Both the position numbers and the translations under genes were made by a program. From Alloascoidea africana (taxonomy: Eukaryota > Ascomycota > Alloascoideomycetes > Alloascoideales > Alloascoideaceae): a stretch of 57,702 nt of DNA. The notes below the pieces were generated by a model that did not search any database, was not told the DNA's origin, and saw only the letters and a program-made list of their open reading frames with translations. Positions 9,510 to 19,070 of the stretch are shown here, one piece after another; positions within the stretch are counted from its first letter, which is position 1; the number at the start of each line of letters is the position of its first letter. The DNA lies in contig JAKTTT010000091.1 of assembly GCA_030581615.1 (NCBI GenBank), forward strand, positions 1 to 57,702. Direction: 5' to 3'.

Positions 9510-11519
9510 ATGTCAATCGAGACTGTAGTTCACACAGATAGAGCTAATGGCCCATCAAACAGCTTAGTAAATGGCATACTTTTGCAAGACCAAAAGGCGA
9601 GTTCTGGGGAAACAATGGGGAACAAGTGGAGCGATAAGGAGAGGAACAAACTTTTCGATGATGACTACTCAGTTGATATAACAAACGTTGGATTCTCTTC
9701 TGATCACAATTCACACGCCATTTCACCTAGTATTCATAAATATACACACGATGGAGGGGCTTTCTATGGCGGAGGTGCGTCCCTGTATCCAGCAAATACC
9801 AAAGATAATGTTCCGCGCCCACCAGATCTTACATTTACTACTCCTTCAGGAACAGGTGGTAATTCACGATTTGTGAGATTTTCAAATGGAAGTGCTGCTA
9901 ATTCTAGTAGCGCGAAACAGACAAAGAAAGGAAGAGACAAGCCGAAGGGATACATGTTCCATCTCAAGAAATCTCGAGTCAAAGTTTACATCACTTATCC
10001 TGACACTTCAGGCGTGGGGCTTAACAGTTATGATGACCGTCCTTTTGCTCTTCGAGATATTAAAGGGTTTGAATATTTTTCATCACCTTCTTTTTCGGCA
10101 ATTGGAAACGGAAACAATATGAGGTCCAGTCCACGTAAAACACTCAATTGTGAAGAGAGGATAACGACACGGCCAAACTCCATGGCCCTGCTTCTTACCA
10201 ACTCATTGGGCTTGGAAAGTGAGCCAAACCTCCTTCTTGCCGACCGTTATGCTACGAGTTTGAAATGCGTTGTCGCAGTGCCCGATCTTTTTGAAGGTGA
10301 TCCGATAAGGTTGAATAACTCTTTGGACGGTGATGACGAAGATGACAATGACGAGGATGATGAGCCTGGAAAACAAAACACATTGAACAATAATGACAAA
10401 GCAAAGCTTGCAACAAACAGCAACCCACAAGCTACAGACGCCACAGAGCAGCCTATTTCAGAAGTTTGGCTTAAAAAGATCCAGAATCTAGCTTCTTCGG
10501 TTGTGGAATCGGTGCACGAAGACATGTGGCTTAAAAAGCATACGCCATTAGATTATGACAATATGGAGCGATTCTGCAAGATTTTACAGGAGTTGATTTT
10601 AGATTTCAAAATCTCCAGGATGGCTATTATTAGCTATTCGATTGGGGCAGCCTATGCTCTGCGAGCGCTAAGTCTTGAGGACGATGCTATTTACGAAGCC
10701 GTTGGAGACTGGAACAGACATCATCAGCATCAACACTCTAGATCAAAATCAAACTCTTTATCAAGTTCAGCGTGGTCCTTTTTTTTTGGTAATGAAAGCG
10801 GAGGTGATGAGGATGACGAAAGCGATAGTGAACACGAATCTGTTGGGAAAAATGGACCAGAACCTGGAATAAAGAGCAGATTCTTGGACGCTATCAAGGG
10901 AGTAGTATTGATACATCCAACAGGATCCATGCCTGATCTATATTCACAAGTTCGTACCGCATCCTCCCATCCTCCCTTCTCTCCCATTTCTCCAAGCTCT
11001 CAGGGGAACAGCAATACAGGGGACGACTTGGAATTGGAACTTTCAAAGTCCAATTTTTCCGATAATGCTTCTATCTTTTATATTACAGCGAGTGAGACAG
11101 CACTTATGAACGCTGAGGAGATTGAGAAGTCCATTCTTTACCTGAGCAAAAGATTTCAACCTACAACAACAGATCAAGGCTCACAACTTTTCAATAGTGA
11201 TAAAAATGATCAAGGATATGACGACGCCAACGATGTGTTTTCTTCAATCCCAGATAACCCACTGATAATCTCAGATGATGAAGACGAAGAAGAAGACGAT
11301 GAGAGTTTGATAATTGTAAAACCAGAGTCGCCACAATCGCACAAGACAACTGTTCCAGGCAGCCAATTTCAGTATGTGTCCTTCAGCAATAAGGAGCGGA
11401 AACTGCCACATAGTTTTGGTGTTCCAGGCGATTACCCAAAGTCCGTGGTTGGTGAATTACCTGAGGTTTGTGTCCGGCTTGCATCGCTGTGGATCACAGA
11501 AAGATTTGATATCACCTAA
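9510..11519 (+). CDS. dienelactone-hydrolase-like protein with acidic insertions
   Basis: 669 aa with an alpha/beta-hydrolase (DLH) skeleton spread among disordered acidic inserts. The segment ADRYATSLKCVVAVPDLFEGDP matches the family's strand before VPDLFxGDP. ISYSIGAAYALRAL (from residue 374) matches the nucleophile elbow. GVVLIHPTG is a following strand. HSFGVPGDYP supplies the catalytic histidine (H634). In the usual elbow GxCxGG the nucleophile is cysteine, and here the aligned residue is serine (S377). The acid appears to be Glu (ASETAL) rather than Asp. S. cerevisiae relatives (Aim2-like) are about 250 aa, so roughly 400 residues are inserted, with poly-Asp/Glu near 270-290 and 580-600. 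Substrate unknown, and it may be a regulatory or degenerate hydrolase. Confidence 0.65.
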   Translation: MSIETVVHTDRANGPSNSLVNGILLQDQKASSGETMGNKWSDKERNKLFDDDYSVDITNVGFSSDHNSHAISPSIHKYTHDGGAFYGGGASLYPANTKDNVPRPPDLTFTTPSGTGGNSRFVRFSNGSAANSSSAKQTKKGRDKPKGYMFHLKKSRVKVYITYPDTSGVGLNSYDDRPFALRDIKGFEYFSSPSFSAIGNGNNMRSSPRKTLNCEERITTRPNSMALLLTNSLGLESEPNLLLADRYATSLKCVVAVPDLFEGDPIRLNNSLDGDDEDDNDEDDEPGKQNTLNNNDKAKLATNSNPQATDATEQPISEVWLKKIQNLASSVVESVHEDMWLKKHTPLDYDNMERFCKILQELILDFKISRMAIISYSIGAAYALRALSLEDDAIYEAVGDWNRHHQHQHSRSKSNSLSSSAWSFFFGNESGGDEDDESDSEHESVGKNGPEPGIKSRFLDAIKGVVLIHPTGSMPDLYSQVRTASSHPPFSPISPSSQGNSNTGDDLELELSKSNFSDNASIFYITASETALMNAEEIEKSILYLSKRFQPTTTDQGSQLFNSDKNDQGYDDANDVFSSIPDNPLIISDDEDEEEDDESLIIVKPESPQSHKTTVPGSQFQYVSFSNKERKLPHSFGVPGDYPKSVVGELPEVCVRLASLWITERFDIT

Positions 11520-11626
11520 AATTACAAACATAGCATAGAATGATTTACGGGATAATATTCACATGTGAGGGGGTAATGTTATTGCAATGTAGTGAACGTA
11601 AATAGAAAGAGCATTATGCACAACCA

Positions 11627-11664
11627 AGCCCTAAAGCCCTAAAGCCCTAAATCCATAAACCCTA
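11627..11664 (+). promoter_or_regulatory. Tbf1-type (RCCCTA) site array upstream of RPL4
   Basis: AGCCCTA occurs at 11627-11633, 11635-11641 and 11643-11649, an exact 8-bp period, and AACCCTA at 11658-11664. The array lies about 140-170 bases before the RPL4 ATG. RCCCTA is the known Tbf1 core, and Tbf1 drives ribosomal-protein genes in Candida-type yeasts. Confidence 0.65.
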
Positions 11665-11800
11665 CCACCCAAACGAGATGAGACACCACCTTCCCAATTA
11701 GGAACAATCAGTTAAAAAAACAACGACTAGTCAAGATCCATATTTTTCTTGCATACTTTGCTCGTAGCACCACCACCAACAACAACAACAATTAGCAGAA

Positions 11801-12823
11801 ATGTCTGTCGCCAGACCTCAGGTTAGTGTTTTCAGCATCAATGGAGATGTCACTCCAAACAGCGTCGTTCTTCCAGCTGTTTTCAAGGCCCCTATCAGAC
11901 CCGATATTGTTCACTCAGTCTTCACAGGTGTGAACAAGAACAAGAGACAAGCCTATGCCGTTTCTCGCCATGCTGGTGAGCAAACCTCTGCCGAGTCATG
12001 GGGTACTGGTAGAGCTGTTTCTCGTATCCCCCGTGTAAATGGTTCCGGTACCCACAGAGCTGGCCAGGCTGCTTTTGGTAACATGTGTCGTGGAGGACGA
12101 ATGTTCGCTCCTACAAAGACCTGGAGAAAGTGGCACGTCAAGATCAACCAGAACGAAAAGAGGTATGCGATTGCTTCTGCCATCGCCGCTTCTGGTGTTG
12201 CATCTTTGGTCCTTGCCAGAGGTCACCGTGTCGAGACCATCCCAGAGGTCCCACTTGTTGTTTCCAACGAATTGGAGTCTATCAAGAAGACCAAGGAGGC
12301 CGTTGCTGCTCTCAAGGCCATCGGAGCACACAGAGATGTTCTCAAAGTGTTGAAGTCCAAGAAACTCAGAGCTGGTAAGGGTAAGCTCAGAGGCCGAAGA
12401 CACACTCAGAGACGTGGACCTCTTGTTGTTTACGGAAATGATGACGGTCTTGTTAAGGCTTTCAGAAACATCCCAGGTGTTGAGACATCTAATGTTCGAT
12501 CTCTTGGATTGCTCCAGCTCGCCCCTGGTGCCCACCTTGGCCGTTTTGTCATCTGGACCCAGTCCGCTTTCGAGCTTTTGGACAGCATCTGGGGATCCGA
12601 AGCCACTGCCTCTGCCAAGTCTGGTTACACTTTGCCTTCTCAGCTCATTTCTAATGCTGATGTTGGTAGACTTTTGAACAGCTCTGAAATCCAAGCCGTT
12701 CTCAGAGCCAAGCGCGACAATACCAAGACGAGAGACCGTGTTCAGAAGAAGAACCCATTGAAGAACAAGCAAATTCTGTTCCGTTTGAACCCTTATGCAA
12801 AGGCCTTCTCTCAGAAGAAATAG
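11801..12823 (+). CDS. RPL4: large-subunit ribosomal protein uL4 (L4)
   Basis: 340 aa and strongly conserved. The N-terminus [16 protein letters not shown], the tentacle loop with [20 protein letters not shown], and the C-terminal eukaryotic extension (basic, ending KAFSQKK) are all recognisable. S. cerevisiae Rpl4 is 362 aa, so the C-terminal extension is slightly shorter here. uL4 lines the peptide exit tunnel of the 60S subunit. The gene has no intron. Codon use is strongly biased, as expected for high expression. The ATG at 11801 follows an A-rich leader, and a Tbf1-type array stands upstream. A 258-aa antisense frame inside it is a by-product of this codon bias. Confidence 0.98.
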   Translation: MSVARPQVSVFSINGDVTPNSVVLPAVFKAPIRPDIVHSVFTGVNKNKRQAYAVSRHAGEQTSAESWGTGRAVSRIPRVNGSGTHRAGQAAFGNMCRGGRMFAPTKTWRKWHVKINQNEKRYAIASAIAASGVASLVLARGHRVETIPEVPLVVSNELESIKKTKEAVAALKAIGAHRDVLKVLKSKKLRAGKGKLRGRRHTQRRGPLVVYGNDDGLVKAFRNIPGVETSNVRSLGLLQLAPGAHLGRFVIWTQSAFELLDSIWGSEATASAKSGYTLPSQLISNADVGRLLNSSEIQAVLRAKRDNTKTRDRVQKKNPLKNKQILFRLNPYAKAFSQKK

Positions 12824-13385
12824 GTAATGAGCTTTGAAATAATCTAAGCTCTCCTTTTCCTCTTAATGTGCAAAGCTATGGGAATTGGAAGGTTGTGAAA
12901 AGGAACAACATGGTTGAAAATTCTATTGTTTTGTAGAGAGGAACGCTATATGAGAAGTTTATAGAATAACTGAATTTTCGCTTGTGATGTTTCTGTCTCA
13001 GTTTACTCAGTAGTGTGTGTATTCAGATGAGATATTCTGTCTGAGTATTGTTGAGGCGTATCAATCATCTCACACAGTAGTAAACTTTTTTTCACTCCAT
13101 TTTTAGGAAAGCAGCTTTTCTGAGCCCTTTGCTTAAGCGCGCTCGAAAATTTTGAAAATGCCTATCAGCCCTTCCCCTTCAGAGACCCAGGCCTCTGCTC
13201 AAAGCTTTTCCCTGCCCATTTAACGCTCCAACATGAGGCTCAATCTGCTTCATCGGGGATACTATATCAGTATGTGGCTTACTCTGCGGTCCCACAGATA
13301 CGCGCGGTTTCTTTCTTGAAAAACGTCGTACTGGAAACCAATGTGTACTCCCATCAAGAAAACACGGCATTAAAGTGTTGTAAAC
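12824..13385. other. intergenic region between RPL4 and the FHA-RING gene
   Basis: Contains the RPL4 3' end and the promoter of the next gene. I see no RNA gene or repeat. Confidence 0.5.
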
Positions 13386-15368
13386 ATGGTGCCTCTTTCA
13401 CCAGCCACGACTGTCACTGGAATTTCTGCCGAAGAAGAGTTGGGGGCAGGGATGGGCCTCCCTAGACAGAACCAGCAGGCATCCACGCCAGGGGACTATG
13501 CCATCCGGCTAACGCCATTTGTTGACCACTCCTCTGTGTCACCGCCTTTCTATTTTGCTCCCATCAAGCGAAAGGGAAAAGCTGGCCAGCGGATGAATGT
13601 CGGGCGAGACACTGACAAAAAGCCCATCGAGTCGTTTGCAATCACCTTCCGCTCAAAGGTCGTGAGCAGGTCTCATGCGGAAATTAGGGTCGGGACTAAT
13701 GGAGAATGGTACATCCGCGATGTCAAGTCCAGCAGTGGGACTTTTTTGAACCACTCGAGACTGTCGCCATCTGGGGTCGCGAGCGAGGATGTAAGGCTCA
13801 AAGATGGAGACTTTCTCCAACTAGGACTCGATTTCCACGGTGGAACCGAGCCGATCTACAAGTGTGTGAAAATGAGAGTTGAACTTAACTATAGCTGGAA
13901 ACGCAGGTTGACAAAGTTTAACGTTAGTGCGCTACACAAGCTACAAGCGATGGCTAGCCAGATCCGCGCAGAGGTCGGAGCTGACGGTGATGACAATGGC
14001 AATGGCGATGGAGAACTGCAAGTGTGTTCCATCTGTCTAAGTAAGGTCAGCCCATTTAAGCCACTATTTTTCGCACCCTGTTCACACTGTTGGCACTATA
14101 AATGCATCCGGCCCTTGGTGGTCAAAGCCTATCCGCATTTTGAGTGTCCTAACTGCAGGGCTGCTTTTGACCTCGAGGCTGATGACGACGATGATGAAGA
14201 CGAAGAGGCTGAGGAGAATGAGGATGAGGAGATGGTCGATAAGGAGGCCGACGAAGAAGCTGAACAGGGGTACTCGAGTGCCTCGTCAGGCATAGGGATC
14301 TATCCTCCTTCCCGATCTGAGTCTGTAGCTCCGGTCGCGGGCAGAGATGGGAGCAGAAGCAGAGATAGTAGCACCGGCCGGAGCATTAGCAGAAATGCTT
14401 CAGCATCACTGGCCCCCGACCCCTTGCCCTTTCGTACCGGGGGAAGACCTTCTCCCGTTTCCAATGCACTCAGTGCAAGGAGTAGGGCTTCCCCGGCCGC
14501 TTCTGGCTCCTCGTTTACAGGAAACATACACATCGCACAACTACTCGCCCATCTCGGGCAGTTTGGGTCCCGATCCGCCACTAACAAGCCAGGCAGATCT
14601 GGCTCTGATTCAATCGGTATCAGAGCTGATACGCGCGGGAGTTCCCCTGAACACGGCGGTGCGCCTGGTGGAGCAACCATCTGCTACCGCCCATTTTCCC
14701 AGCCACAGGAACAGGAACTGCTCGCCGCCCAGGCAGCGAAGGAGAAAGTCAAGCACGGAGTCGATCCCAACCTCCCAGCTCCTCCAGCAACAGCAGTCGC
14801 AGGTGGAGAAAGAGAGGGAGGGCCTTCTCCGGCGGTCGAGGTCGAAGAGCCTCTCCAGAACACCAATAACTACGGGATCAGGAGGAGCACGAATGCGAAT
14901 GAGGTCGAGGGCCCTAACGAGGTCAGCGTCCAGGTCCAGGTCCCGGTCCAGATCCAATTCCAGGTCGACCCCCAGCATGCACATGAGAATGAGAGTCGTC
15001 AGCGACCCGGTCTCGGTAGGCTGGCTGTCGTATCCTCCTCCTCTTCCTCCTGCTTCTCATCCTCTCCCAACTTTGATGACTCCGCAGACGAACCCGAGTA
15101 CCAGGATGCACGAGAGCAGCTCTCAGCCTCTGGATTTGAACCTGGCCCCTGGAACAGAAGCGTTGGATCCGACCGTGAACGAGGCGAGCATGAGCGATCT
15201 CAAGAGCGATCTCAAGACAATGAGGGTTATGTCTCAAGCTTTGCTGATGCAGGAGTCCGATCCAGAACGAGAGCCAGAGCACCTTTCTTTCCCAGGTCTG
15301 AATCAGGATCAAGAAGCGGCCCTAGCGCCGAAAGTCCAGCAAACGCTTTTCCAAACAGGGGAAACTGA
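13386..15368 (+). CDS. FHA-RING E3 ubiquitin ligase, Dma1/Dma2 family
   Basis: 660 aa as an uninterrupted frame. An FHA domain occupies about residues 50-165, with the phosphothreonine-binding signatures MNVGRDT, VVSRSHAEI and SSSGTFLNH. A RING finger follows from C214 (CSIC ... PCSHCWHYKC ... CPNC), then a long Asp/Glu tract and a Ser/Pro/Arg-rich tail. This order is diagnostic of Dma1/Dma2 (S. pombe Dma1, Chfr/RNF8 relatives), which act in the spindle-position checkpoint, septin and cytokinesis control. Family members usually end soon after the RING. The tail here overlaps by about 1 kb another open frame that runs on to a membrane anchor, so the true 3' exon may lie in that frame. The FHA and RING part is certain, the tail is not. 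Confidence 0.88.
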   Translation: MVPLSPATTVTGISAEEELGAGMGLPRQNQQASTPGDYAIRLTPFVDHSSVSPPFYFAPIKRKGKAGQRMNVGRDTDKKPIESFAITFRSKVVSRSHAEIRVGTNGEWYIRDVKSSSGTFLNHSRLSPSGVASEDVRLKDGDFLQLGLDFHGGTEPIYKCVKMRVELNYSWKRRLTKFNVSALHKLQAMASQIRAEVGADGDDNGNGDGELQVCSICLSKVSPFKPLFFAPCSHCWHYKCIRPLVVKAYPHFECPNCRAAFDLEADDDDDEDEEAEENEDEEMVDKEADEEAEQGYSSASSGIGIYPPSRSESVAPVAGRDGSRSRDSSTGRSISRNASASLAPDPLPFRTGGRPSPVSNALSARSRASPAASGSSFTGNIHIAQLLAHLGQFGSRSATNKPGRSGSDSIGIRADTRGSSPEHGGAPGGATICYRPFSQPQEQELLAAQAAKEKVKHGVDPNLPAPPATAVAGGEREGGPSPAVEVEEPLQNTNNYGIRRSTNANEVEGPNEVSVQVQVPVQIQFQVDPQHAHENESRQRPGLGRLAVVSSSSSSCFSSSPNFDDSADEPEYQDAREQLSASGFEPGPWNRSVGSDRERGEHERSQERSQDNEGYVSSFADAGVRSRTRARAPFFPRSESGSRSGPSAESPANAFPNRGN

Positions 15369-16902
15369 TTATGAGCAACAGGTCGAAGCAGACTTTAATA
15401 GGGTTCTTATCATTAATACTGTGCGTACAAATCAGGAGCAGGAGCAGGAGCTCATTAACAAATTTCGACAGCGCTCAAGTACCTCTGTCCATAACCGTAC
15501 TCGTGCTCCTACTCCTATCCCACAGTCCAGTACAAAAGAGCCATCTTCAACTTCAGCGTATAATGCTAACATAAGTCTGAGTAGAGACAAGCCACAATTA
15601 TACTCGCTAAAATCCCCTACATTTACGCACCATTTCACAAGCTCTGAAAATGCAAAAGCCTCGTCCTCTGCAATTCCAGTGATGAGGTCTGAAAATCCCA
15701 AGCCCAGGCCTCATTCTATGTCTGCCTTTTTTGTCAATAGCACTCCAGATTTACACATTCAAACATCATTCCCCCAATCGCTGGCATCTCCATATGTACA
15801 ATCGCAATCTAAGTCGCCTTCAACCTCATCGTCTCAATCGTACAAACCATCCCAGAGCACTCAATCTCAGCCGTTTACAAGAGTTTTCCCCTATTCTTCC
15901 TCTGCGCTAAATCTTCATTCATCATCTGCACCCAAATCGAGCTTCAAGCATGATGAACTATCACATTCATCAATGTCCCGGATACCGTCAACTGCAAACA
16001 CCCCAGCCACAAGCTCTACCAGCAGTAGATTGCATGATTCACCTCATTATCATTTTTCGGTAGCCTCTACTCCACCATCTTCGGTTTCCTTTTCCCCATC
16101 CAATCGAGCATTCGTGAGTGGATCAAAAGATGAACTTTCTAGCCCGCACCTGGGGCTGCAGAATGACGACAATAGCGACAGAAGAAGTCTTAAAGAAAAG
16201 AGAAAAGGAAAAGCCAGAGCAGTAAATTCTGGCATATCGGTACCAATGAGCTCGGGTAAGCCCAGGTCTCTGAGCATGTCTTTTCCATCTGCATCTCCGT
16301 CTTTTCCAATACTACCCCGACCAGTACCTGAATCCGCCTCTGTTCCTGTGTCGGCCTCGGTGATCGGAGCTGCGGCCCCGATATCCCGATCCCGATCCCG
16401 AACTGTTTCTAGAAAACACAGGTCACAATCTTCCCATAGAGAACAATCGTCCCAGTTTTGTCATCGGGTTGAGAATGATCAATCACGACATCAAGAGCAG
16501 GCTGTTGAAAGGCGAAGCACGAGATCAATACATCGATCCGCCACTTCCCCTGAAGTAATGAGGCCATCGGCACAAACAAAGTTCAGAAATGGAATACCAG
16601 AGACACGATCCAAGCATACCAAAGAACAGCAGCTCGAATCTGCTTTTGCTTTCTCATTTCCGCTTCCTTCTATCCTTCCCTCGGCCATCCAGATAAATAC
16701 AACTAGACTAGGGGTTATCACAAAATCTTTCCTCTTGTCCTTAATCACGACCATTGCAATCTGGCTATGCATTCAACTCGTTGACTTTTTTCCACTGGTT
16801 AAAAATTTCCTGTATGTTGTAATATGGATCATCTTGAATATTTTAAAGTTTTTTATTTGGATCTTATGGCTTTTTATTCGGTTGGTGTGTGTCCAGTTAT
16901 GA
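14347..16902 (+). CDS. second long frame with a C-terminal hydrophobic anchor (separate gene or 3' exon of the FHA-RING gene)
   Basis: An 851-codon frame, +1 relative to the FHA-RING frame and overlapping it from 14347 to 15368. From about 14593 it looks coding: a helix (DLALIQSVSELIRAG), an RS-rich stretch (SRSRSRSRSNSRS), then Ser/Pro-rich disorder. The last 60 residues hold two adjacent hydrophobic segments (SFLLSLITTIAIWLCIQLV and FLYVVIWIILNILKFFIWIL), a tail-anchor or hairpin membrane insertion. The ATG at 14347 sits inside the neighbour's coding region, which is odd for an independent gene. Splicing from the FHA-RING frame is an alternative: ACTAAC at 14580-14585 is a good branch motif followed by CAG at 14590-14592 and AG at 14596. 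The nearest frame-keeping GT (14482) is a weak donor. Confidence 0.55.
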   Translation: MGAEAEIVAPAGALAEMLQHHWPPTPCPFVPGEDLLPFPMHSVQGVGLPRPLLAPRLQETYTSHNYSPISGSLGPDPPLTSQADLALIQSVSELIRAGVPLNTAVRLVEQPSATAHFPSHRNRNCSPPRQRRRKSSTESIPTSQLLQQQQSQVEKEREGLLRRSRSKSLSRTPITTGSGGARMRMRSRALTRSASRSRSRSRSNSRSTPSMHMRMRVVSDPVSVGWLSYPPPLPPASHPLPTLMTPQTNPSTRMHESSSQPLDLNLAPGTEALDPTVNEASMSDLKSDLKTMRVMSQALLMQESDPEREPEHLSFPGLNQDQEAALAPKVQQTLFQTGETDYEQQVEADFNRVLIINTVRTNQEQEQELINKFRQRSSTSVHNRTRAPTPIPQSSTKEPSSTSAYNANISLSRDKPQLYSLKSPTFTHHFTSSENAKASSSAIPVMRSENPKPRPHSMSAFFVNSTPDLHIQTSFPQSLASPYVQSQSKSPSTSSSQSYKPSQSTQSQPFTRVFPYSSSALNLHSSSAPKSSFKHDELSHSSMSRIPSTANTPATSSTSSRLHDSPHYHFSVASTPPSSVSFSPSNRAFVSGSKDELSSPHLGLQNDDNSDRRSLKEKRKGKARAVNSGISVPMSSGKPRSLSMSFPSASPSFPILPRPVPESASVPVSASVIGAAAPISRSRSRTVSRKHRSQSSHREQSSQFCHRVENDQSRHQEQAVERRSTRSIHRSATSPEVMRPSAQTKFRNGIPETRSKHTKEQQLESAFAFSFPLPSILPSAIQINTTRLGVITKSFLLSLITTIAIWLCIQLVDFFPLVKNFLYVVIWIILNILKFFIWILWLFIRLVCVQL

Positions 16903-17351
16903 GAGTACCCTTGTCAAGTGGGTTTCTGGACAATTGTATCAGCAATCATTATTTTTGTCTTTGAACATTTGCATTTGAATTTTTTCTAAAATTGATTGCT
17001 TTTTCTTCAGTTTTGTGGTTCTTGTTATGGTAACAAGCGGACGTGGAAGTGGACTTTCAAAATAAGGTGAAAAAGTTGTTTAAAATCTTTCATTTTTGAT
17101 TTCATTGGCTTCAAGTAACACATCTTGTTTCTTTTTTGATCAAGGCTTGGTGTCTTTTGAGCTTTTCCTGTTATTCATTAACATTCATACTTTGCCAAAT
17201 ATGCATTATGGCATCGTCGACCAACATGGAATTATCTATAGATAATACGCTTTATAATTTTGCCATTTGCTTATGAATTTGTAACTAAATGATAATTTCA
17301 AGGAATATAATAAAAAATGCCCAAAATGCCCAAAATGCCCATCATATGAAG
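16903..17351. other. convergent intergenic region
   Basis: AT-rich 3' flanks of two converging genes. It holds three tandem copies of a 9-bp unit (TGCCCAAAA) near 17318-17342, just beyond the stop of the minus-strand gene. Nothing else is seen. Confidence 0.5.
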
Positions 17352-19070
17352 TTATCTTGCTTGACTCTTGAAAAAAACTGTGTTTAACCACGTATGGGAT
17401 TGGCAGCTCGGCGCTTGATTCAAAAGAAACAAAACCGTAGCTGTTGATGAAGTTTTTCCCCAAAATGGAAGAGTAAGTAGAGAAATAACAACAAGGACAA
17501 TGATTGCTGCAAAAACACTGTTTTTGAGATTGTACGAAATATAAAAGTTTTTACTACGATCACCAGTCCTTACAACATATCTCAAATTGCCAGAGACATT
17601 ATTTCTTGAAAAGTAGAGCTCTCTACTTTTCACGTTTGGCGTGTAAGGGATGCCAGTGGCCTCGACCTCAACAGGTCGCATCTCGTGGATCCACGTAAAG
17701 CGATATCCTATTGCTATAGGAGGATCGCTAGCAGCACTATAATTCGAACAGGATGGTACACCAAACGTTATGTAGGTACCGCAAATATTGGGAGAGGAAG
17801 GACTGGAGAATGGGGTAGGGGTATTTGCATAGAAAACTTGAAACACCTCAAAGTTGGACTTTTCAACGAGATTCAGCCACGAGGAGATATTTAGCCTTGT
17901 AGAATCTGTCACGTTTGGGACGAGATACATCAAGTCAACAACAGCTTTACCTTTGGAAAACTTGGTCGAGTTCAGAATTGATACTCCATACGGTGTGATA
18001 TTGGAGTTGTTTCCACTCAGTGTCATGTCCAGCGTTAAGGAACCGGGAACAGTCTGTATCGTCTCGCCTGTTATTTCGCTACTTAGGGGTACTACAGAGA
18101 CAAGCCTGTCTCGGATGAGACAGTTTCTGCTCTCTCCTTGCTCGTCCACCATTTCCGCCAAGTAGGACGAATAAGTGCCCACGGGCATGTGGTATATAGG
18201 GATATGAGCAAAGTCGTAGGTTCCGCCTGTTCCTAGAAGTTTGGCTTTGGCACCGAGAGACAAAAGTCCGCCCTCCTCGGTGTAGTAAGAGCTGAGAGCA
18301 GAACTCTCAAATTGATTGGCGGTTACATTTGTGTAGACAGGATTCATGCTCGCTCTAGTGGAAATGTTCAGAGCCAACTGCTTCCCTGAAATGCCCAAAG
18401 CAATGTCGTTAAAGTCAAAAGTCTTATTAATTCTCTCTGGGGGCTGTCCCAAAATCCCTTCCTCATTTGCCATGTCTGCAAATTGGGCCCAGGCATAAAG
18501 CCCTGTCGTCAATTTGGCATTTACCAGCGAGTTACCGCTTACTTTCTGATACAGGTTGTCGACTGTCGACAAGGGGTTTGGGACAATTACAACCTCCTCT
18601 GACGAATTTAGAAACGCCAAGGCAACCATATGGCTACCCAACGACATAAGGCCAAAGATGACAGTGGCCAGGATAAATATTGGTGGTGCCCGTTCCTTTT
18701 CCACAGTCCATTTTGTGTCCGCTGCGCTCTTCCAAATCCTCCTCCAGGGTCTTTGGGATAATAGTGTAGCTGGAGCCTCTGACTCGGAAGGGGCATCTGG
18801 AATAGAGGATGTTTGATGGTAGCACCTTTTGCTTAAATCTTCATAGTTGAAGGTGGCGAATTCAACATTTGTTTGACTTCTCTTCAAATCAGTCTCTGTT
18901 TTGGACCATGTCTCAGTGACAGATCGAAGAGGCGAGGTGCGGAAAAAAAACCAGAGGTTTGCCGTCTTCATCAAATTCGCAAGATAGTCAAAAAGAACAT
19001 AAACCAGATATGAGATGGCATAGCCTGCTATAGTCGACAGGGCAAGCAAAGAGGCATAGTTAATGAGCAT
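17352..19070 (-). CDS. fungal membrane glycoprotein, paralogue A of a divergent pair
   Basis: 572 aa from the ATG at 19070. An ATG at 19160 would add 30 residues, including a low-complexity Ile run. The inner start is chosen because it aligns with the start of the neighbouring paralogue (MLINYASLLAL... against MIVSYHQLPIL...). The protein has an N-terminal membrane segment, a second hydrophobic stretch after a Ser-rich loop (PIFILATVIFGLMSLGS), a long lumenal or extracellular domain with many NxS/T sites, and a C-terminal membrane helix (AAIIVLVVISLLTLPF). It shares with its neighbour the segments VLFDYLANLMKTANL/LVDRLSNALRCANL, EEVVIVPNPL/EKILLVSNPI, ISGKQLAL/LYGKELAE and a common PxGTYSSxL motif. 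I recognise no named family. Probably a plasma-membrane or vacuolar surface protein. Confidence 0.8.
   Translation of the reverse strand: MLINYASLLALSTIAGYAISYLVYVLFDYLANLMKTANLWFFFRTSPLRSVTETWSKTETDLKRSQTNVEFATFNYEDLSKRCYHQTSSIPDAPSESEAPATLLSQRPWRRIWKSAADTKWTVEKERAPPIFILATVIFGLMSLGSHMVALAFLNSSEEVVIVPNPLSTVDNLYQKVSGNSLVNAKLTTGLYAWAQFADMANEEGILGQPPERINKTFDFNDIALGISGKQLALNISTRASMNPVYTNVTANQFESSALSSYYTEEGGLLSLGAKAKLLGTGGTYDFAHIPIYHMPVGTYSSYLAEMVDEQGESRNCLIRDRLVSVVPLSSEITGETIQTVPGSLTLDMTLSGNNSNITPYGVSILNSTKFSKGKAVVDLMYLVPNVTDSTRLNISSWLNLVEKSNFEVFQVFYANTPTPFSSPSSPNICGTYITFGVPSCSNYSAASDPPIAIGYRFTWIHEMRPVEVEATGIPYTPNVKSRELYFSRNNVSGNLRYVVRTGDRSKNFYISYNLKNSVFAAIIVLVVISLLTLPFWGKTSSTATVLFLLNQAPSCQSHTWLNTVFFKSQAR

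Noticed and set aside
11627-11664. Interstitial telomere repeat
   Set aside because: The CCCTAAAG units look telomeric but have an 8-bp period, only three copies, and sit at promoter distance from RPL4. A Tbf1-type regulatory array explains them better.
11996-12772. 258-aa antisense frame in RPL4
   Set aside because: It lies wholly inside a strongly conserved ribosomal-protein gene, and biased codon use commonly opens such antisense frames.
17318-17342. Possible CRISPR-like or larger tandem array
   Set aside because: Only three 9-bp units occur and there are no spacers. No CRISPR array is seen anywhere, as expected in a eukaryote.
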